NCBI RefSeq assembly: GCF_040712315.1
Contig: NC_134024.1
Coordinates: 25,866,658 to 25,930,657, forward strand
DNA from: Castanea sativa
Lineage: Eukaryota > Streptophyta > Magnoliopsida > Fagales > Fagaceae
Length of the DNA: 64,000 nucleotides
Direction: 5' to 3'
Shown here: positions 23,248-34,326 of the stretch, one piece after another
Layout of the letters: every line of letters begins with the position of its first letter
Numbering within the stretch: position 1 is the first letter of the stretch
Notes under the pieces: model-generated
Seen by the model: the letters and a program-made list of their open reading frames with translations, nothing else
What the model was told of the DNA's origin: nothing
Database searches by the model: none
Position numbers and translations under genes: made by a program

Positions 23248-23560
23248 ATATGGTGTGCTAGATCAAAAAGAAAAAGAAAAAGAAAAAGCAAAAGAAATCA
23301 AATTCAAAATCAAAATATTGTGTGGGTGTGTGAATGTATGCATATTCATTACTAGAGGTGACACTCTCACCCCGACTTTAGGATTTACTTCATTCGTGTA
23401 ATCTTGTGAGCTTATGTTTAATTAAAACATGGTGCTAGAAAAAATAATCAAAAGCATGATATTTTGTAGGTGTGTGTATGTATGCATATTCCGTACTAGG
23501 TGACATACTCACCCTGAGTTTAGGATCTATTTCATAAATGTAATCTTGTGAACTTACAAT
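23248..23560. repeat. Two-copy tandem duplication (~144-bp period)
   Basis: GTATGCATATT occurs at 23336 and 23480 in collinear contexts: both copies also contain GTGACA, TTTAGGAT, and TAATCTTGTGA.CTTA. The copies have diverged. Confidence 0.75.
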
Positions 23561-24870
23561 GCATGTCTATAATGGCATCTCCTTAAAAAAAAAAAAAAAA
23601 ATTCTTTTCTTTTTTGGACAATCGACATTTTCTTAATCTAACTTGGGACAACTTGGAGTTATCAAGGAACTTAACCTGTTTGATCTAAAATCTTTAGACT
23701 TATACATAGTGAAAGGACATAAAAAAAAAAATTATAAAAAAAGGCAGTTTTTGACCCGTCCCTAATTGATAATTCTGATTCTAGGTACCGTATAAGTTTT
23801 TCTAAAAATTTTTCATTAATTTCTCAGTGTGCTACACAGAACAAAATTTTCTCTTTTGCACCACCTGTATGCCCCAAATCTTTCAAACACAGAACGTTGA
23901 GCACTTTCAAGTTCCTGTCCCAAATCTGCATTTGGTCACATTCTGTTTATAGTCCCTCAGTATGCACATTGCGTCCTATTACCTCATGCAAGTATATAAC
24001 AAGCAGAAAATGAGGCTAATAATAGAACTACTTCAAGAAAATACAAATATTAGTTTTAAGAGCAGTGTTTATTACACACGAGTTGTTTTTACATGGTCTT
24101 ATACACCCTAAAAGCAATTGAAATCATGATTTCAAGTCACAATTTTAGTTGCTTTTTGGCGTGTGAAAATTGCATAAAACAAATTGTGTGCAACAAGTTT
24201 AACCCTAGTTTTGAAGATATCAAAGCCCTATTCCTAGCCATGGTCCAAGCCAATCCTATTTCGTATGCAAGCAAAGTAATCATAATTCTACTTGTATTGC
24301 AAGTCTTGTAACTCTCGTTGGCTAAGATTTCTCTGTACTTGCACCAAGTAAGATTCAACTTAGTTAGCAAAAAAAGTAAGATTCAACTTGGACCTTAACT
24401 AGGAATTGGGCTTTGTTATATTTAACAATTTGTCTTGGTCCATTTAGGAAAAAGCTTGTAACAATGATTACAAGTTGTAAACCAATGTCATGTTTTTCTT
24501 TCATGAGGTGGAAGCCGTTAATGCAAACACTGAAAAGAAAAGAAAGCAGATTAGATTTGCTATATATAAATGTCTACAAAAATTAGGGGAAAGATTCTGA
24601 CTTTCAGTTCTGCCCATATATAAAAAGGATAATTATTAGCATATAAAAGAGAAACTCATCATTTCTCCAACCATGCTCTATATCATAAGTTCAAATCAAT
24701 ATAAATAGTGGGTGTCTCCTTTGTCCAAAACCAGGGCAAACAAAAACAGTGACCCATGAAAAAGAAAAAAGGAAGAGAAATGTAGATCAAAAGCTAAGAG
24801 TATCAATAAGAAAAATAGAATATGCAATACCATATGTAACATGAAAAAAAAAAAAGCATCATACTCTTCT
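23561..24870. other. Downstream flank of the USP-kinase gene
   Basis: No further exon seen. The first few hundred bp next to 24870 would hold the 3' UTR. Confidence 0.4.
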
Positions 24871-24948
24871 TCACTTTGTATATTGAGGAATGTATTCCTC
24901 TGCTAGGTGGTGGAAATGCTCATTTTCTGCTTCAAGATAGCGTACAAC
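24871..24948 (-). CDS. USP-kinase exon 10 (C-terminus)
   Basis: Encodes VVRYLEAENEHFHHLAEEY and a few more residues, then TGA at 24873-24871. The acceptor is CCACAG at 24949-24954. It continues exon 9 in phase 0. Tail after kinase subdomain XI. Confidence 0.85.
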   Translation of the reverse strand, partial: VVRYLEAENEHFHHLAEEYIPQYTK

Positions 24949-25290
24949 CTGTGGTAAGAATCCATCAGAATGTAAAAGCAACAGAAACTGCAATTAAAAT
25001 TGCTTACTAAAAACAGTAATTAACATCTATAATTCAAGACACAAGGTTCTCTAGTCATACCATGATATTTATAATTATCTACTTTAAAAGAATATGTAAA
25101 TTTAGGTGTGCATGTGCATCAATGTGAAAAAGTTCTAATAATTATTCACTGTTTTAGCAAGACGAAACTGGCTCCTTGTGCTGAAGTTAAGAGATATTCA
25201 TATATTCCATGCATGTTCGAAAATCAGAAACTTCTAGAACCAACAATTTTCTCACAACAAGCATAGTCCTAAGCATCAAAGTCCAATTAC

Positions 25291-25440
25291 CTCTTTCATG
25301 GATGGCCGCATTTCAGGGCTTCTTAGCAAACATAAGTAAGCCGTTTTAGCCATGATATTCAATTCATATGTGTCATAAGCCTCTCCAAGACGAGGATCAA
25401 TGAGTTCATGTAATGCAACCCTCTCAATCAATGGTTCTGC
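25291..25440 (-). CDS. USP-kinase exon 9 (kinase C-lobe)
   Basis: 150 bp, phase 0 at both ends. Reads HELIDPRLGEAYDTYELNIM then YLCLLRSPEMRPSMKE, where RPSM carries the invariant Arg of subdomain XI. Acceptor TTTTAG, donor GTAATT. Confidence 0.9.
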
Positions 25441-25604
25441 CTAAAATTGTTGTACAACATTATAAAGATTATTCAAATGAGAAGAAAAGTAAATATGAAA
25501 TTTTTTTAATGCTCAAGTAGAATGTAAATGAAATTTCTAATTTTCTGGCCAAAATAGATATTAATTGTTCTATTGCTGAATAAATAGCTTGAAGATCAAC
25601 ATAC

Positions 25605-25752
25605 CCATTGGCGCAGAGATTGTTGTTGCTTGTCAATATTTTCATTGATCACCGTGCGTCCTGACATCAGTTGTAAGAGAACAACGCCAAATGCATAGAC
25701 ATCTGTTCTTACAGAAACAATACCTTCCTCCACATACTCTGGAGCAAGATAC
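25605..25752 (-). CDS. USP-kinase exon 8 (APE and subdomain IX)
   Basis: 148 bp. Reads YLAPEYVEEGIVSVRTDVYA then FGVVLLQLMSGR: the APE motif and the conserved D-Y-F-G of subdomain IX. Donor GTATGT, acceptor GTGTAG. The Gly codon is split with exon 7 (GG|G). Confidence 0.92.
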
Positions 25753-25860
25753 CTACACGAACCAAAAATCTCCTTATTATTGTTTGTTTAGAAAAACTAC
25801 AATAAAAATTGCATTATATTTAATCTTGCAAAATCGTGGAAAGTTTACACAAGTCCTCAC

Positions 25861-25934
25861 CCTAATGTGCCTAGTACCCGTGTATGCACAGGATCATCAC
25901 TTGTCTTCCACTTGGCAAGGCCAAAGTCACCTAG
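25861..25934 (-). CDS. USP-kinase exon 7 (DFG, activation loop)
   Basis: 74 bp reading LGDFGLAKWKTSDDPVHTRV then LGTLG: the Mg-binding DFG and the start of the activation loop. Acceptor CTGTAG, donor GTGAGG. In phase with both neighbours. Confidence 0.92.
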
Positions 25935-26724
25935 CTACAGGTAGAAGAAATCAATTCATTAATGGTGATGATCCTCTATTGCCAGCATATACATTAAATG
26001 TAAATAATCTTAATTGATACATTATAAAAATACAGAGGGCATAGAAAAAGTTTCCATCACGACTCACTTAACAAAACTAACATGGCTCTTACATAATTAT
26101 TTAAGAATTTGACAAATTAGCCTCTAGTGCAATATGACTGCAGACATGGCCAAAGGCTTTAGTGATTAAGACAATCAGCAATGTCTAGTACTCAGATAAA
26201 GGAAAAAGTAGGAGTGGCTCTGCTAAATACATTTTGACACGCTACAATGCTATGTATAGAAAATTATTTGATAGGTTATTATGTCATATGGTTGTACGCA
26301 AATCACTTAAATCAAACTTTATGGTGTAAAATAAACTTCTATACCACAAACCAAATTTATAAAGTTTCAATTTCCAGGAATGTGGATGGCAATTTAACTT
26401 AGGACACCGAAAAAAAATGCACAAAGTGATATTCAGGTATATGCTTTCCTTATGTTCTAAACCAATCAATCACATCTCACTCATGTTACCTCTAGATGCT
26501 CATCAAGGATGAAAACCATTAGTGAGAGAGGAAACTTTAAGTGCAAGAAGCCAACACCCCAGCATTTTTCATGAGAATAGGGACAACAATAGATGGCTTA
26601 AGATTTCAGAACAGTTCTGGCAGGGCACCAAAGCCTACCAGAGTTTTATAGGACGTACAACTTACAATTTATTTACATCACTGGTTCTAATGATGAAATT
26701 CCTGGTGAACCCATTTACTGAACT

Positions 26725-26917
26725 GAGTTAAGATAGAAAATAACTCTATGAATTAATCCAATTGCCCCCAAAAGAAAGTGAAGTACTGATAAGAAAACTA
26801 AACAAATAAATTTATCATGGGAGTTAAGATAGAAAAATAACTCTATGAATTAATCCAATTGCCCCCAAAAGAAAGTGAAGTACTGATTTGAAAACTAAAC
26901 AAATAAATTTACCATGG
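26725..26917. repeat. 96-bp tandem duplication across an exon 6 splice donor
   Basis: Copy 1 (26725-26820) and copy 2 (26821-26916) match along their length. Copy 2 ends at the real exon 6 donor (minus strand CATG|GTAAAT). Copy 1 has CATGATAAAT instead, so its duplicated donor GT is AT. Confidence 0.93.
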
Positions 26918-27073
26918 GAACAAAGTCGTGTGTGAGTAGTATATTGCCTGGTTGCAAGTCCCTGTGAATTATAGGACCTCCACGGCACTCTTCATGAAGA
27001 AAACGCAATCCTCTTGCAGTTCCAATGGCAATAGCATGTCTTTGATGCCACTCAAGAACAGTTGCTTCTTTAT
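26913..27073 (-). CDS. USP-kinase exon 6 (catalytic loop)
   Basis: 161 bp reading EATVLEWHQRHAIAIGTARG, then LRFLHEECRG and IIHRDLQPGNILLTHDF. It includes the catalytic HRD Asp and the Asn of the HRDxxxxN loop. Acceptor TCATAG, donor GTAAAT; the Asp codon is split with exon 5 (G|AT). Confidence 0.93.
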
Positions 27074-27212
27074 CTATGAAAATATCCCATCTTAGAAAAA
27101 AACTTATAATAACAGTAAGAAAGGTGATCCAATATTTGTACTGATACAGATTCAGCTAAGGAACTAGCAAAGACAGCTGAAGCCGATGTGTGCAAATAAG
27201 CCCATTACTTAC

Positions 27213-27665
27213 CGAACAAGTGATAATCAAGAGACTTGTTGCAGTTATACTCATACACCAAAATATTTTGGTTTTCCTTGCAACAATAACCCAACAGCAT
27301 CACGATGTTCTTGTGCCGTGCAAAATTTAAAACATATACCTCAGAATGAAACTCAGAAAACCCTTGTGTACTTGCTTCTTTACGTACCTTTGCTGCAATG
27401 AGCTGTCCATCTTTAAGTTCACCCTTATATACATGTCCATATCCACCTTCTCCTAATAAGTTACCCTTTGAAAAATCATTTGTTGCCAGCTGTATCTCAG
27501 GGAAACTAAATTTCATAGAATCCTTGATATACAGTGCAGTCCTTATCCCACAAGCAAAACAGAGAATAGGTGCCTCTGAAGGTCGATGTCGGTTGACATT
27601 GTTCTGTTGCTTTTGGACACTGTGAGTTGCAGAGGAATATTTATTTCCTCCTTGGGTTTGTATAT
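27213..27665 (-). CDS. USP-kinase exon 5 (linker and kinase N-lobe)
   Basis: 453 bp, open throughout. It begins with a hydrophilic linker (KYSSATHSVQKQQNN), then a Cys pair in PILCFACGIR. The kinase starts at MKFSFPEIQLATNDFSKGN, with Gly loop LGEGGYGHVYKG, the ATP-binding Lys in LIAAKVRKEA, the alpha-C Glu in FHSEVYVL, and hinge ILVYEYNCNKSLDYHLF. Acceptor AATTACAG, donor GTAAGT. The in-frame ATG at 27516 is internal; the frame runs well upstream of it. Confidence 0.9.
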
Positions 27666-27838
27666 CTGTAATTCAGAAATATATACTCTATTGTATCAAA
27701 GCAATTGATTATAAAAGAATGTGCAACAGCATTCTTTCTCCATGAACTAAATAGTATTTAATTCAAATCAACAGTGACTTCAATTAACTGTTTTACTTTT
27801 TAAGACCAAGAGAATCAAAACAATGATTCCAGCAAAAA

Positions 27839-28627
27839 TATGGCTGTAGACGAGCCAAGCTTTGCCTAATATATGTTTGAGTTTGACTCATCAATAAAAA
27901 CCAAATGTTTAAACTTGGCTTGAGCTTGAGACAAGCCTAAAAACAATGTTTGAACTTAGCTTGGCTTGGTTTGATTAATTAGTTAAGCCAAACTCGAGTT
28001 TAGTATTATACTCAAACTTGAGCTCAAGTCAAGCTTTTTAGCTTGGGATCCAAAAAAATTTATCATCAAATGCTTATATCACCAAAAACCAAGTAAAAAA
28101 AAAAAAAAAAGTAAAGAAATTAATATACTGATTTTATCATGCTTCTAATTCCACCCGTGATTAGAAATTGTTCAAATTACAACTTTACATAATTAAATTC
28201 ATCTATTTATTATTCATTGTCTATAGCTCGAGTAATTGTTCAAAATACAATTTTTGCTTTCACATTTGTTATCTATGCAACTATAATTTTCACAAATCTA
28301 CATAAATTAAAATTTCAAAACACATATGAATAAACAAGTTATAAATTAACATTTCAAAATATATGTGTAATGTTGTAATAATGAGTTTATTTAGTAAACA
28401 TATATCAAGATATAAACGAGCCTAAACTTGGCATGTTATGTATTGAGCCCTATTGTTCACGAGCTTGTTCATGAATAGTTTTTTTTGCTTGAGCTCGGCT
28501 TGTTTATCAAACAAGCCTAAAACTAAGGCTCAAGCTTGGTTTATTTATAAACAAACGAATATGAACGAGCTTTTTATTGAGCCGAGCCCAAGTTATTCTT
28601 GAATAGCTTGGTTCGTTTACAGTCCTA
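27839..28627. mobile_element. Small hAT-like non-autonomous element in intron 4
   Basis: 789 bp. The left end reads TATGGCTGTAGACGAGCCAA and the right end, reversed, TAGGACTGTAAACGAACCAA, an imperfect terminal inverted repeat. Flanks AGCAAAAA (27831-27838) and ACCAAAAA (28628-28635) match at seven of eight positions, as for an aged 8-bp hAT target duplication. The ends are rich in GAGCTTG and CAAGCT. No transposase coding. Confidence 0.7.
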
Positions 28628-28635
28628 ACCAAAAA

Positions 28636-29636
28636 ACTAATCTTCCGATTTTAGCGTATGGAATTCACTTTAATGTATACCTAAGTGAGGGTATAATTCT
28701 GCCGTTTATACTCAAAAAAAGTGAGGGTATAATGTTCATCAAACCAAATATGTTCTAAGTTTCCTTTACCATTTCTAGGGGCTGACACTTTTGTTGCAAT
28801 CCGTTGTATTAAGGTCAGTATGCTGGATGACTAATTTCTGTGTAAGACATTGTCACCAATGTTGTTATCACGATAGTGACCATCTTTCTCTACATCACAC
28901 TGATACTAGAATTGAGTGTTAAATGAAAAATATTCCCATATCTTCATTAAATTTCAATTATTGCTTCATGAGGTAGTCAGATCTAACATATTTCTTCCTA
29001 CCCTCCACTTCGGTTGGCTGCTTATTAAGATTTCTACGTAAATATGTTCATCATGCTCAGAAATCTATCATGATTCTTCATTAACTAGGCTTCATTGGAT
29101 GAAGTTTAAGTAATTCAACTAATAAAATTTTGGACAGGCTCTATAGTTCCTGGAAGAAGAATGATTAAATCATTAAATTCACATTTTTCTAACAACTTAA
29201 GCTTTTGGAGCTAGTTTTAATTTATCATGATATAAGAGCAGGTAGTTCTAATTTCAAACTCTGTCTCCACTCTATCTTTCATTTAAAAATTAAAAGAAGA
29301 GTACACTGGACACCCACCCCTGCCTCCACTCTACCTCCCACTTAAAAATTAAAGGAGGAGAACTCCCAGCCTAGTATCTTTTAGATGAATTAATTAGTAG
29401 AGAATGATGAAATCTTGATTTCAAATAAGCAGAGAAATGAAATAAATTGGTTCCCAGTCATTTATGGAAGCACATAAAAAAGTTTACATTTTATAACATT
29501 CAGTGATTGAACATTCTAAATCTGATTGTCAAGTACTTCATCAATATCGATGTGCGAGAAGCACTCCATGCAGAAGGCTCAGGACATAAAATAATTAGAA
29601 CTAAACTGAAATATGTAGATATTCATGTGAAAATAC
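28636..29636. other. Intron 4 remainder, no exon found
   Basis: Contains a duplicated phrase, CACTCTA-CTC(C)CACTTAAAAATTAAA, at about 29270-29360, possibly from a decayed SINE. Nothing coding. Confidence 0.4.
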
Positions 29637-30070
29637 GAAAAGGCGCTCGCTCTGAACTGATTTTTCTTGTTTATAGTTTGGCACAACATTTTGGAAGGAT
29701 TTATCCCCTTGCGGCCTGTATGAAGATGAAGGCCGAACAAAGGTGCTCTTAAGCAAACCGGAGTTTTCCTGAGAACTGAAGGATGCAGCCGGGAAGCTCC
29801 CGCAGGAGATGACAGATTGTCCAGGGTTTTCACTATCTTGATAACTTGATGACGATGATAAGTAGCTTCTGCTAGAGGTACTAAAACTATCTTGAGAGCG
29901 TGATGGTGTAACAGGCTTGAGCGAGGAATTAATAGAACAGCTTGTGTTCTATGTCATCTGTATCAGATGTAGTATGAGGTCTCAAAACTTCCACATACAA
30001 GTTATCGTGTATCAACGCAACCTTGGAAGATATCTGTTTAAGGTACCACTTTAAATCCCGTCTAAGATGC
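29637..30070 (-). pseudogene. USP-kinase exon 4 (end of USP domain, Ser-rich linker), frameshifted
   Basis: The acceptor TTTACAG precedes 30070, and the first G completes an Arg codon with exon 3. It reads HLRRDLKWYLKQISSKVALI then HDNLYVEVLRPHTTSD, matching the end of the USP domain. That frame hits TAA at 29931-29929. A second frame, shifted by one base at about 29935-29955, continues as a Ser-rich linker (VTPSRSQDSFSTSSRSY, then ENPGQSVISCGSFPAAS) to the donor region. The candidate donor at 29636 (GTATTT) is in phase 0, while exon 5 needs phase 1, so the lower boundary is uncertain. A sequencing error cannot be excluded. Confidence 0.68.
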
Positions 30071-30258
30071 CTGTAAAGGATTGTATGTTACTTTTGAAGC
30101 CAATGGACACCAAATAAATAAATGAAAGAGAAGTAATAATACTTAAGAATTATATTTGATTCCCATGTTGTATGGTGTATATTTGATCATGAGCAGGCCG
30201 GGTACATTAGTATGCAATGAAAGAAAAACGAAAGTTTTGAAAATTATTTTCAACAAGT

Positions 30259-30339
30259 CAAGTATCCGCGCGTTGCACGTTGCGCGTGATAATTTTTAAA
30301 TAAAATACTAATTTAGTCCCTAGATTTTATGAATAGTTT

Positions 30340-30397
<58 letters not shown>

Positions 30398-32873
30398 TTA
30401 TCATAATCTTGTCTGTAACATTTTTTACCATTATCATATATTTATTGGTTGATGATTTGTATAGCATAGACATTAAATAAGAGGTAGAACTATTCATTAA
30501 ATTTTTTTAAGTCATGGTGTATGAAGATTATGATTATATATATATATATATAGTTTAAATTTTGTATTATTGTATTTAATTGTTGATTTTATTGCATTAT
30601 TAAGTTTTTGATGTACTCTGTATAGCCTTCTCTATTTTATTTCTTACTCCTCTTGACCACCTTTTTATTTTCCAAATAACAGTTATTAATTGACATTTGA
30701 TTTGATTTCATTTTTTCTTCTTTCATTTATTCTTTATTAATTTGTATGTTCCCTTGCTAGTTGTAAATTTTATGGTTATCAATAAGAAATAGATATCATG
30801 GATGGCTTAAATAGTTATAGATGTAGTTATGTTAGTGGTATGTTAAAGGTTTTTCTTTTTTTTTCCTTTCTGAATTTTCAAGGAAATATGAAATGTATTT
30901 CTCTAGTTTGGTTTCAATCAATTAAGATATCCATAATATATTAACAAAAGTAATAATGAGCCTAAATTTTTTTTAATGTATGAAGTGGTTAGGTTAGTGG
31001 TAGGTCAAGGGTTTTATAAAAAATTTTAAGAAATAATTCCAAAGAAATGTGAAAGGTCTTTTTTTGAAAAAAGAAATTGTGACTTTTTGAATTGTAGAAA
31101 TATGGTTGTTTTAATTACCTTGTTTATAGATTTCATTATTAAGTTATAAACATCTAAATTAAACTAGTTCAATATATAAATGCAAAATTATATGTAAAGT
31201 TACAATCGCACAAGATAAATATGTATAGATATTTTTTTATTATTATTCATGAATCATATTTCATTGTTTACTTATAAATATCTAAATTATTTTTTTTTTG
31301 AAAAAAAATCTAAATTAAAATAGATGAATATGTAAAGGTAAAATTATATGAAAAGTTAAAACTACCCAAGTTGAACGTTTAACCACTTCTAAATATGTGT
31401 TTTTTGAGGACTAAAAGTACACACAATTGCTTTAGCTAGAACTATATAACTATACAAATATTGTTGCGATTGGTTCCATCATTTGCAAATTATCAAGTTT
31501 GGTGGCCCTATAAAACAAATATTTCATTTTGCAAAAAAACTTTACATGAACTCCTCTTTTGTGACAACTGTTTTTGTTTTCTTCTTGTTGCCAAAACAAC
31601 TTAAGAATATTAAGACTTAACACATGGGGTAGTTGTAAAACATTAGTGATATGAAAAATAGAAAGGTTTAAATTTTTAAAATTTTTTTTAGTAGATTGTA
31701 ATATAAAGCATTTTTTTTCTCAATATTTTAAGTAACTTTTTCCATAAGATCAATATTGTTGGCATCCTTTAAAAATGATACATAATATTTTTGAAAAGAA
31801 GAAGAAGTAGCAGAGACAATGCTAACACATAACATAAAATTATTAAGTTTGCGTGATTTAAATTTGTGACAAAAAAATATATTAATGTATCCTTGATAAA
31901 AGTTTTTATCTAAATGATATTTAGTAGTTCATATTTTTTTAGACTTGATTCAAAAAGTTCATTCTCAATAGCCTTTTAAGCCTACAAGTTGCTCAATCTA
32001 TGGGCCTAGACAGATTCAAAGGGTGCTATCTAAATTATAAATAATATGGCCCGTTATCACACAAATATATTGATTCCCCCAATGTATGGTAAATGAAGGA
32101 AGGTTTGTGTCTAGCCAATTTCTTGATTTGTGATGCATAATTTAATAAGATGGAGGATCTAATTGGATTTAAATGTTGAATAAAATAAGACGAGAGGAAA
32201 AAAGAGAAAAAATAAAATATATAGCAATAAACATCAAATTATTCAAGTCATTCTACGTAATATAATAAAATTATATTATTATATACTATATGTATAATGC
32301 AATAGGATAATATTTAATCAAAGAGTATATAAAAGATAACAACTTAAACACAAAACTAAATTACATCAACCTGAAGTAGAATTCTAATTAACACAAAAAT
32401 TCATCAACCTAAAGAATTGAAGCAAAAAAAAAAAAAAAAAAAATCAAACAAAAAATGAAAAACAAATTGAGAGAGAGAGGGAGAGAGAGAGAAGTAACCT
32501 TTTTGTGTGAGAAAATTATGCATAGAATGAAAAAAAATGTTAAATTTATAGTAAGATGTTGAGAATAAAAAGAGTCAAAATAAAGGAAGATAAAAGGGTA
32601 GAGAAAGAATAATATTAGGGTAGAAAGTAATGGAGAGATGAAGAGGTAAAAGGGAGGGAGAGTTTTGGAAAATTAATAATAAAAATAATGGTTTAAAGAT
32701 ATTTCAAATTTTAAATAATAGAGTTTTTAAATCACCTTATATAAGAAATGTTTAAAAATATATATAAGAAAAATTGGAAATAAAAAATGATGACGTGGTT
32801 GGTGATGTGACTCAACGTGAGCACATTAACATTAAATACTATGCTTTAGTTTTTAATAATATATAGATATAGA
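30259..32873 (-). mobile_element. Helitron-like non-autonomous element in intron 3
   Basis: On the minus strand the 5' end after a host A reads TCTATATCTATATATTATTA, a typical plant Helitron start. Near the other end is a GC-rich hairpin region (CGCGCAACGTGCAACGCGCG) followed by GGATACTTG, where CTAG would be expected. No Rep or helicase coding is seen. It contains a long (TA)n tract (30341-30396), a poly-A tract and a GA-rich tract (32467-32492). The 3' end is less sure than the 5' end, because CTTG is followed by A rather than T. Confidence 0.5.
30341..30396. repeat. (TA)n microsatellite
   Basis: About 28 TA units, read directly. Confidence 0.95.
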
Positions 32874-33146
32874 TTGTATATACTTATTAAGCCAATTCAT
32901 TGGTATTTGACTTTGTTTCTCTGAGTTACCTCATGGACTAATGAGTGTCAAAACGTTAGGTATACTTTGATTTAATATACCTTGAATATAATGCTAATTA
33001 CTACATCAAGTGTTAAATTATATTACTTGTATCAATAATCAAGAATTAGTGCTCTAGCTAATGACCTTTAGATGAAATGTTATTTTTTGGTGTTTGCAAT
33101 GGAGATGTCCAAGGTTCCATTCCTGCCTCCCACTTAAAATGTATTA

Positions 33147-33180
33147 AAAGAAGAAGAAGAAGAAGAAGAAGAAGAAGAAA
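33147..33180. repeat. (GAA)n microsatellite after a SINE-like stretch
   Basis: About 11 AAG/GAA units. The preceding 33046-33146 has GTCCAAGGTTCCATTCCTGCC, resembling a decayed polymerase III B box, so it may be a SINE tail. Confidence 0.6.
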
Positions 33181-33370
33181 GAATTGTTCTAAAATTGGAG
33201 TCTTCTAAAGGTTCTCTTTCTTGAGAGAAAAATGCATGTGTTAGGGTCTTGTCTCCGTACAAGTGAGATCTATACCATCAATATTCTAGTGAAAATTCAA
33301 CTAGTTTGGAAATCATAAATGGAGAAGCAAATCGGGTGGAAGGATGGGAGAAATGTTTTATATATAGGTA

Positions 33371-34250
33371 TGTTAGATTCTAAAGATTTAGGATTAAATG
33401 TTTAGAATTCTATTTTGTATGTATTGGCAAACTGAGAATAAAACATGTCTAGTCTATGTGTTAGGCATTGCTCAAAGGTGTATGTTTCAAGCTTCAAGTT
33501 TGAGCTGACTGTAGAAAAGAGGAGTCAGATTCTACCAAGCTCGATCAATCGAAAATTAGATTCGAACGATCAAAAATCGCAAAAATCAAATTCTACCAAA
33601 TTTTTAAACAAGGCCCAAGCCAGCAAAAATGTTTAGGGTTTTAATCTAACTTGTCCACATATAAAAGGGAAACCTTAGCTACATTTTGGAGACCTTTAGA
33701 AGACTTGTGTTTTACTCTTTGTGAGATTTAAGAGGTATTGTACCTTCTAACTATGCAAGTGTCTACTGGAGCAAGATCTACAATCAAGCATTGGTACAAT
33801 CTAGTTGCTGCTACAAAAATCAGCAAGAGAGGCTGATCTGAAACTTTTAAGTAGGATCTCAAAGTCACAAGCATGAATGCTTGTGTTGCAGTAAGTTCAA
33901 GAAGAGAAGGAGTCCGTAGATTCGAAATTTGCACGTGGTTGTGTCAATAAGTTATTACTTGAGGTAGCAATAGATTTAGGGTTATATATGATTGTAAAAA
34001 TTTCAATTCTCTTATAGTGGATTTGCTTTACGTTGAGAATTGCTAGTTCAAATCCTCACTAGGTTCTTACCTTACGACGGTTAGTTTTGTTGGTTTTCCC
34101 AGTCATCATATCGTGGTGTTATTTACTTTTTCGCTGCTATGCATAATATGATTTATTATTGTTTAACCTAGATCTGAACAATTAACTTAAGCAATCTCTT
34201 GGCTAATATATTAGATTAAAAAATTTGCTTCAAGGGTTCTAAACAAACCA
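33371..34250 (+). repeat. 5' LTR of copy A
   Basis: 880 bp, TGTTAGATTC to AAACAAACCA, with a TATAAAAG box at 33660-33667 and GATCGA-type palindromes near 33540-33575. It pairs with the two halves of the 3' LTR. Confidence 0.92.
33660..33667 (+). promoter_or_regulatory. TATA box in the copy A 5' LTR
   Basis: TATAAAAG about 290 bp into the LTR. The same site exists in the 3' LTR and in the copy B-type solo LTR (56566-56573). Confidence 0.6.
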
Positions 34251-34256
34251 AAAAAA

Positions 34257-34270
34257 TGGTATCAGAGCAG
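34257..34270 (+). promoter_or_regulatory. Primer binding site of copy A (initiator tRNA-Met type)
   Basis: TGGTATCAGAGCAG, six bases after the 5' LTR. Confidence 0.9.
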
Positions 34271-34326
34271 GTTAGCTCTTGTTTTTAGGTCTTTAAACCT
34301 AGAGTTGATCCTTGACCCCTGCTATC

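Noticed and set aside
29221..29370. Possible SINE with box-B-like GTTCTAATTTCAAACTC
   Set aside because: The A box is missing and ends could not be set, so it is only mentioned in the intron 4 entry.
29507..29752. Plus-strand frame of 81 codons near exon 4
   Set aside because: It is antisense to the Ser-rich linker of the kinase gene and has no similarity of its own.
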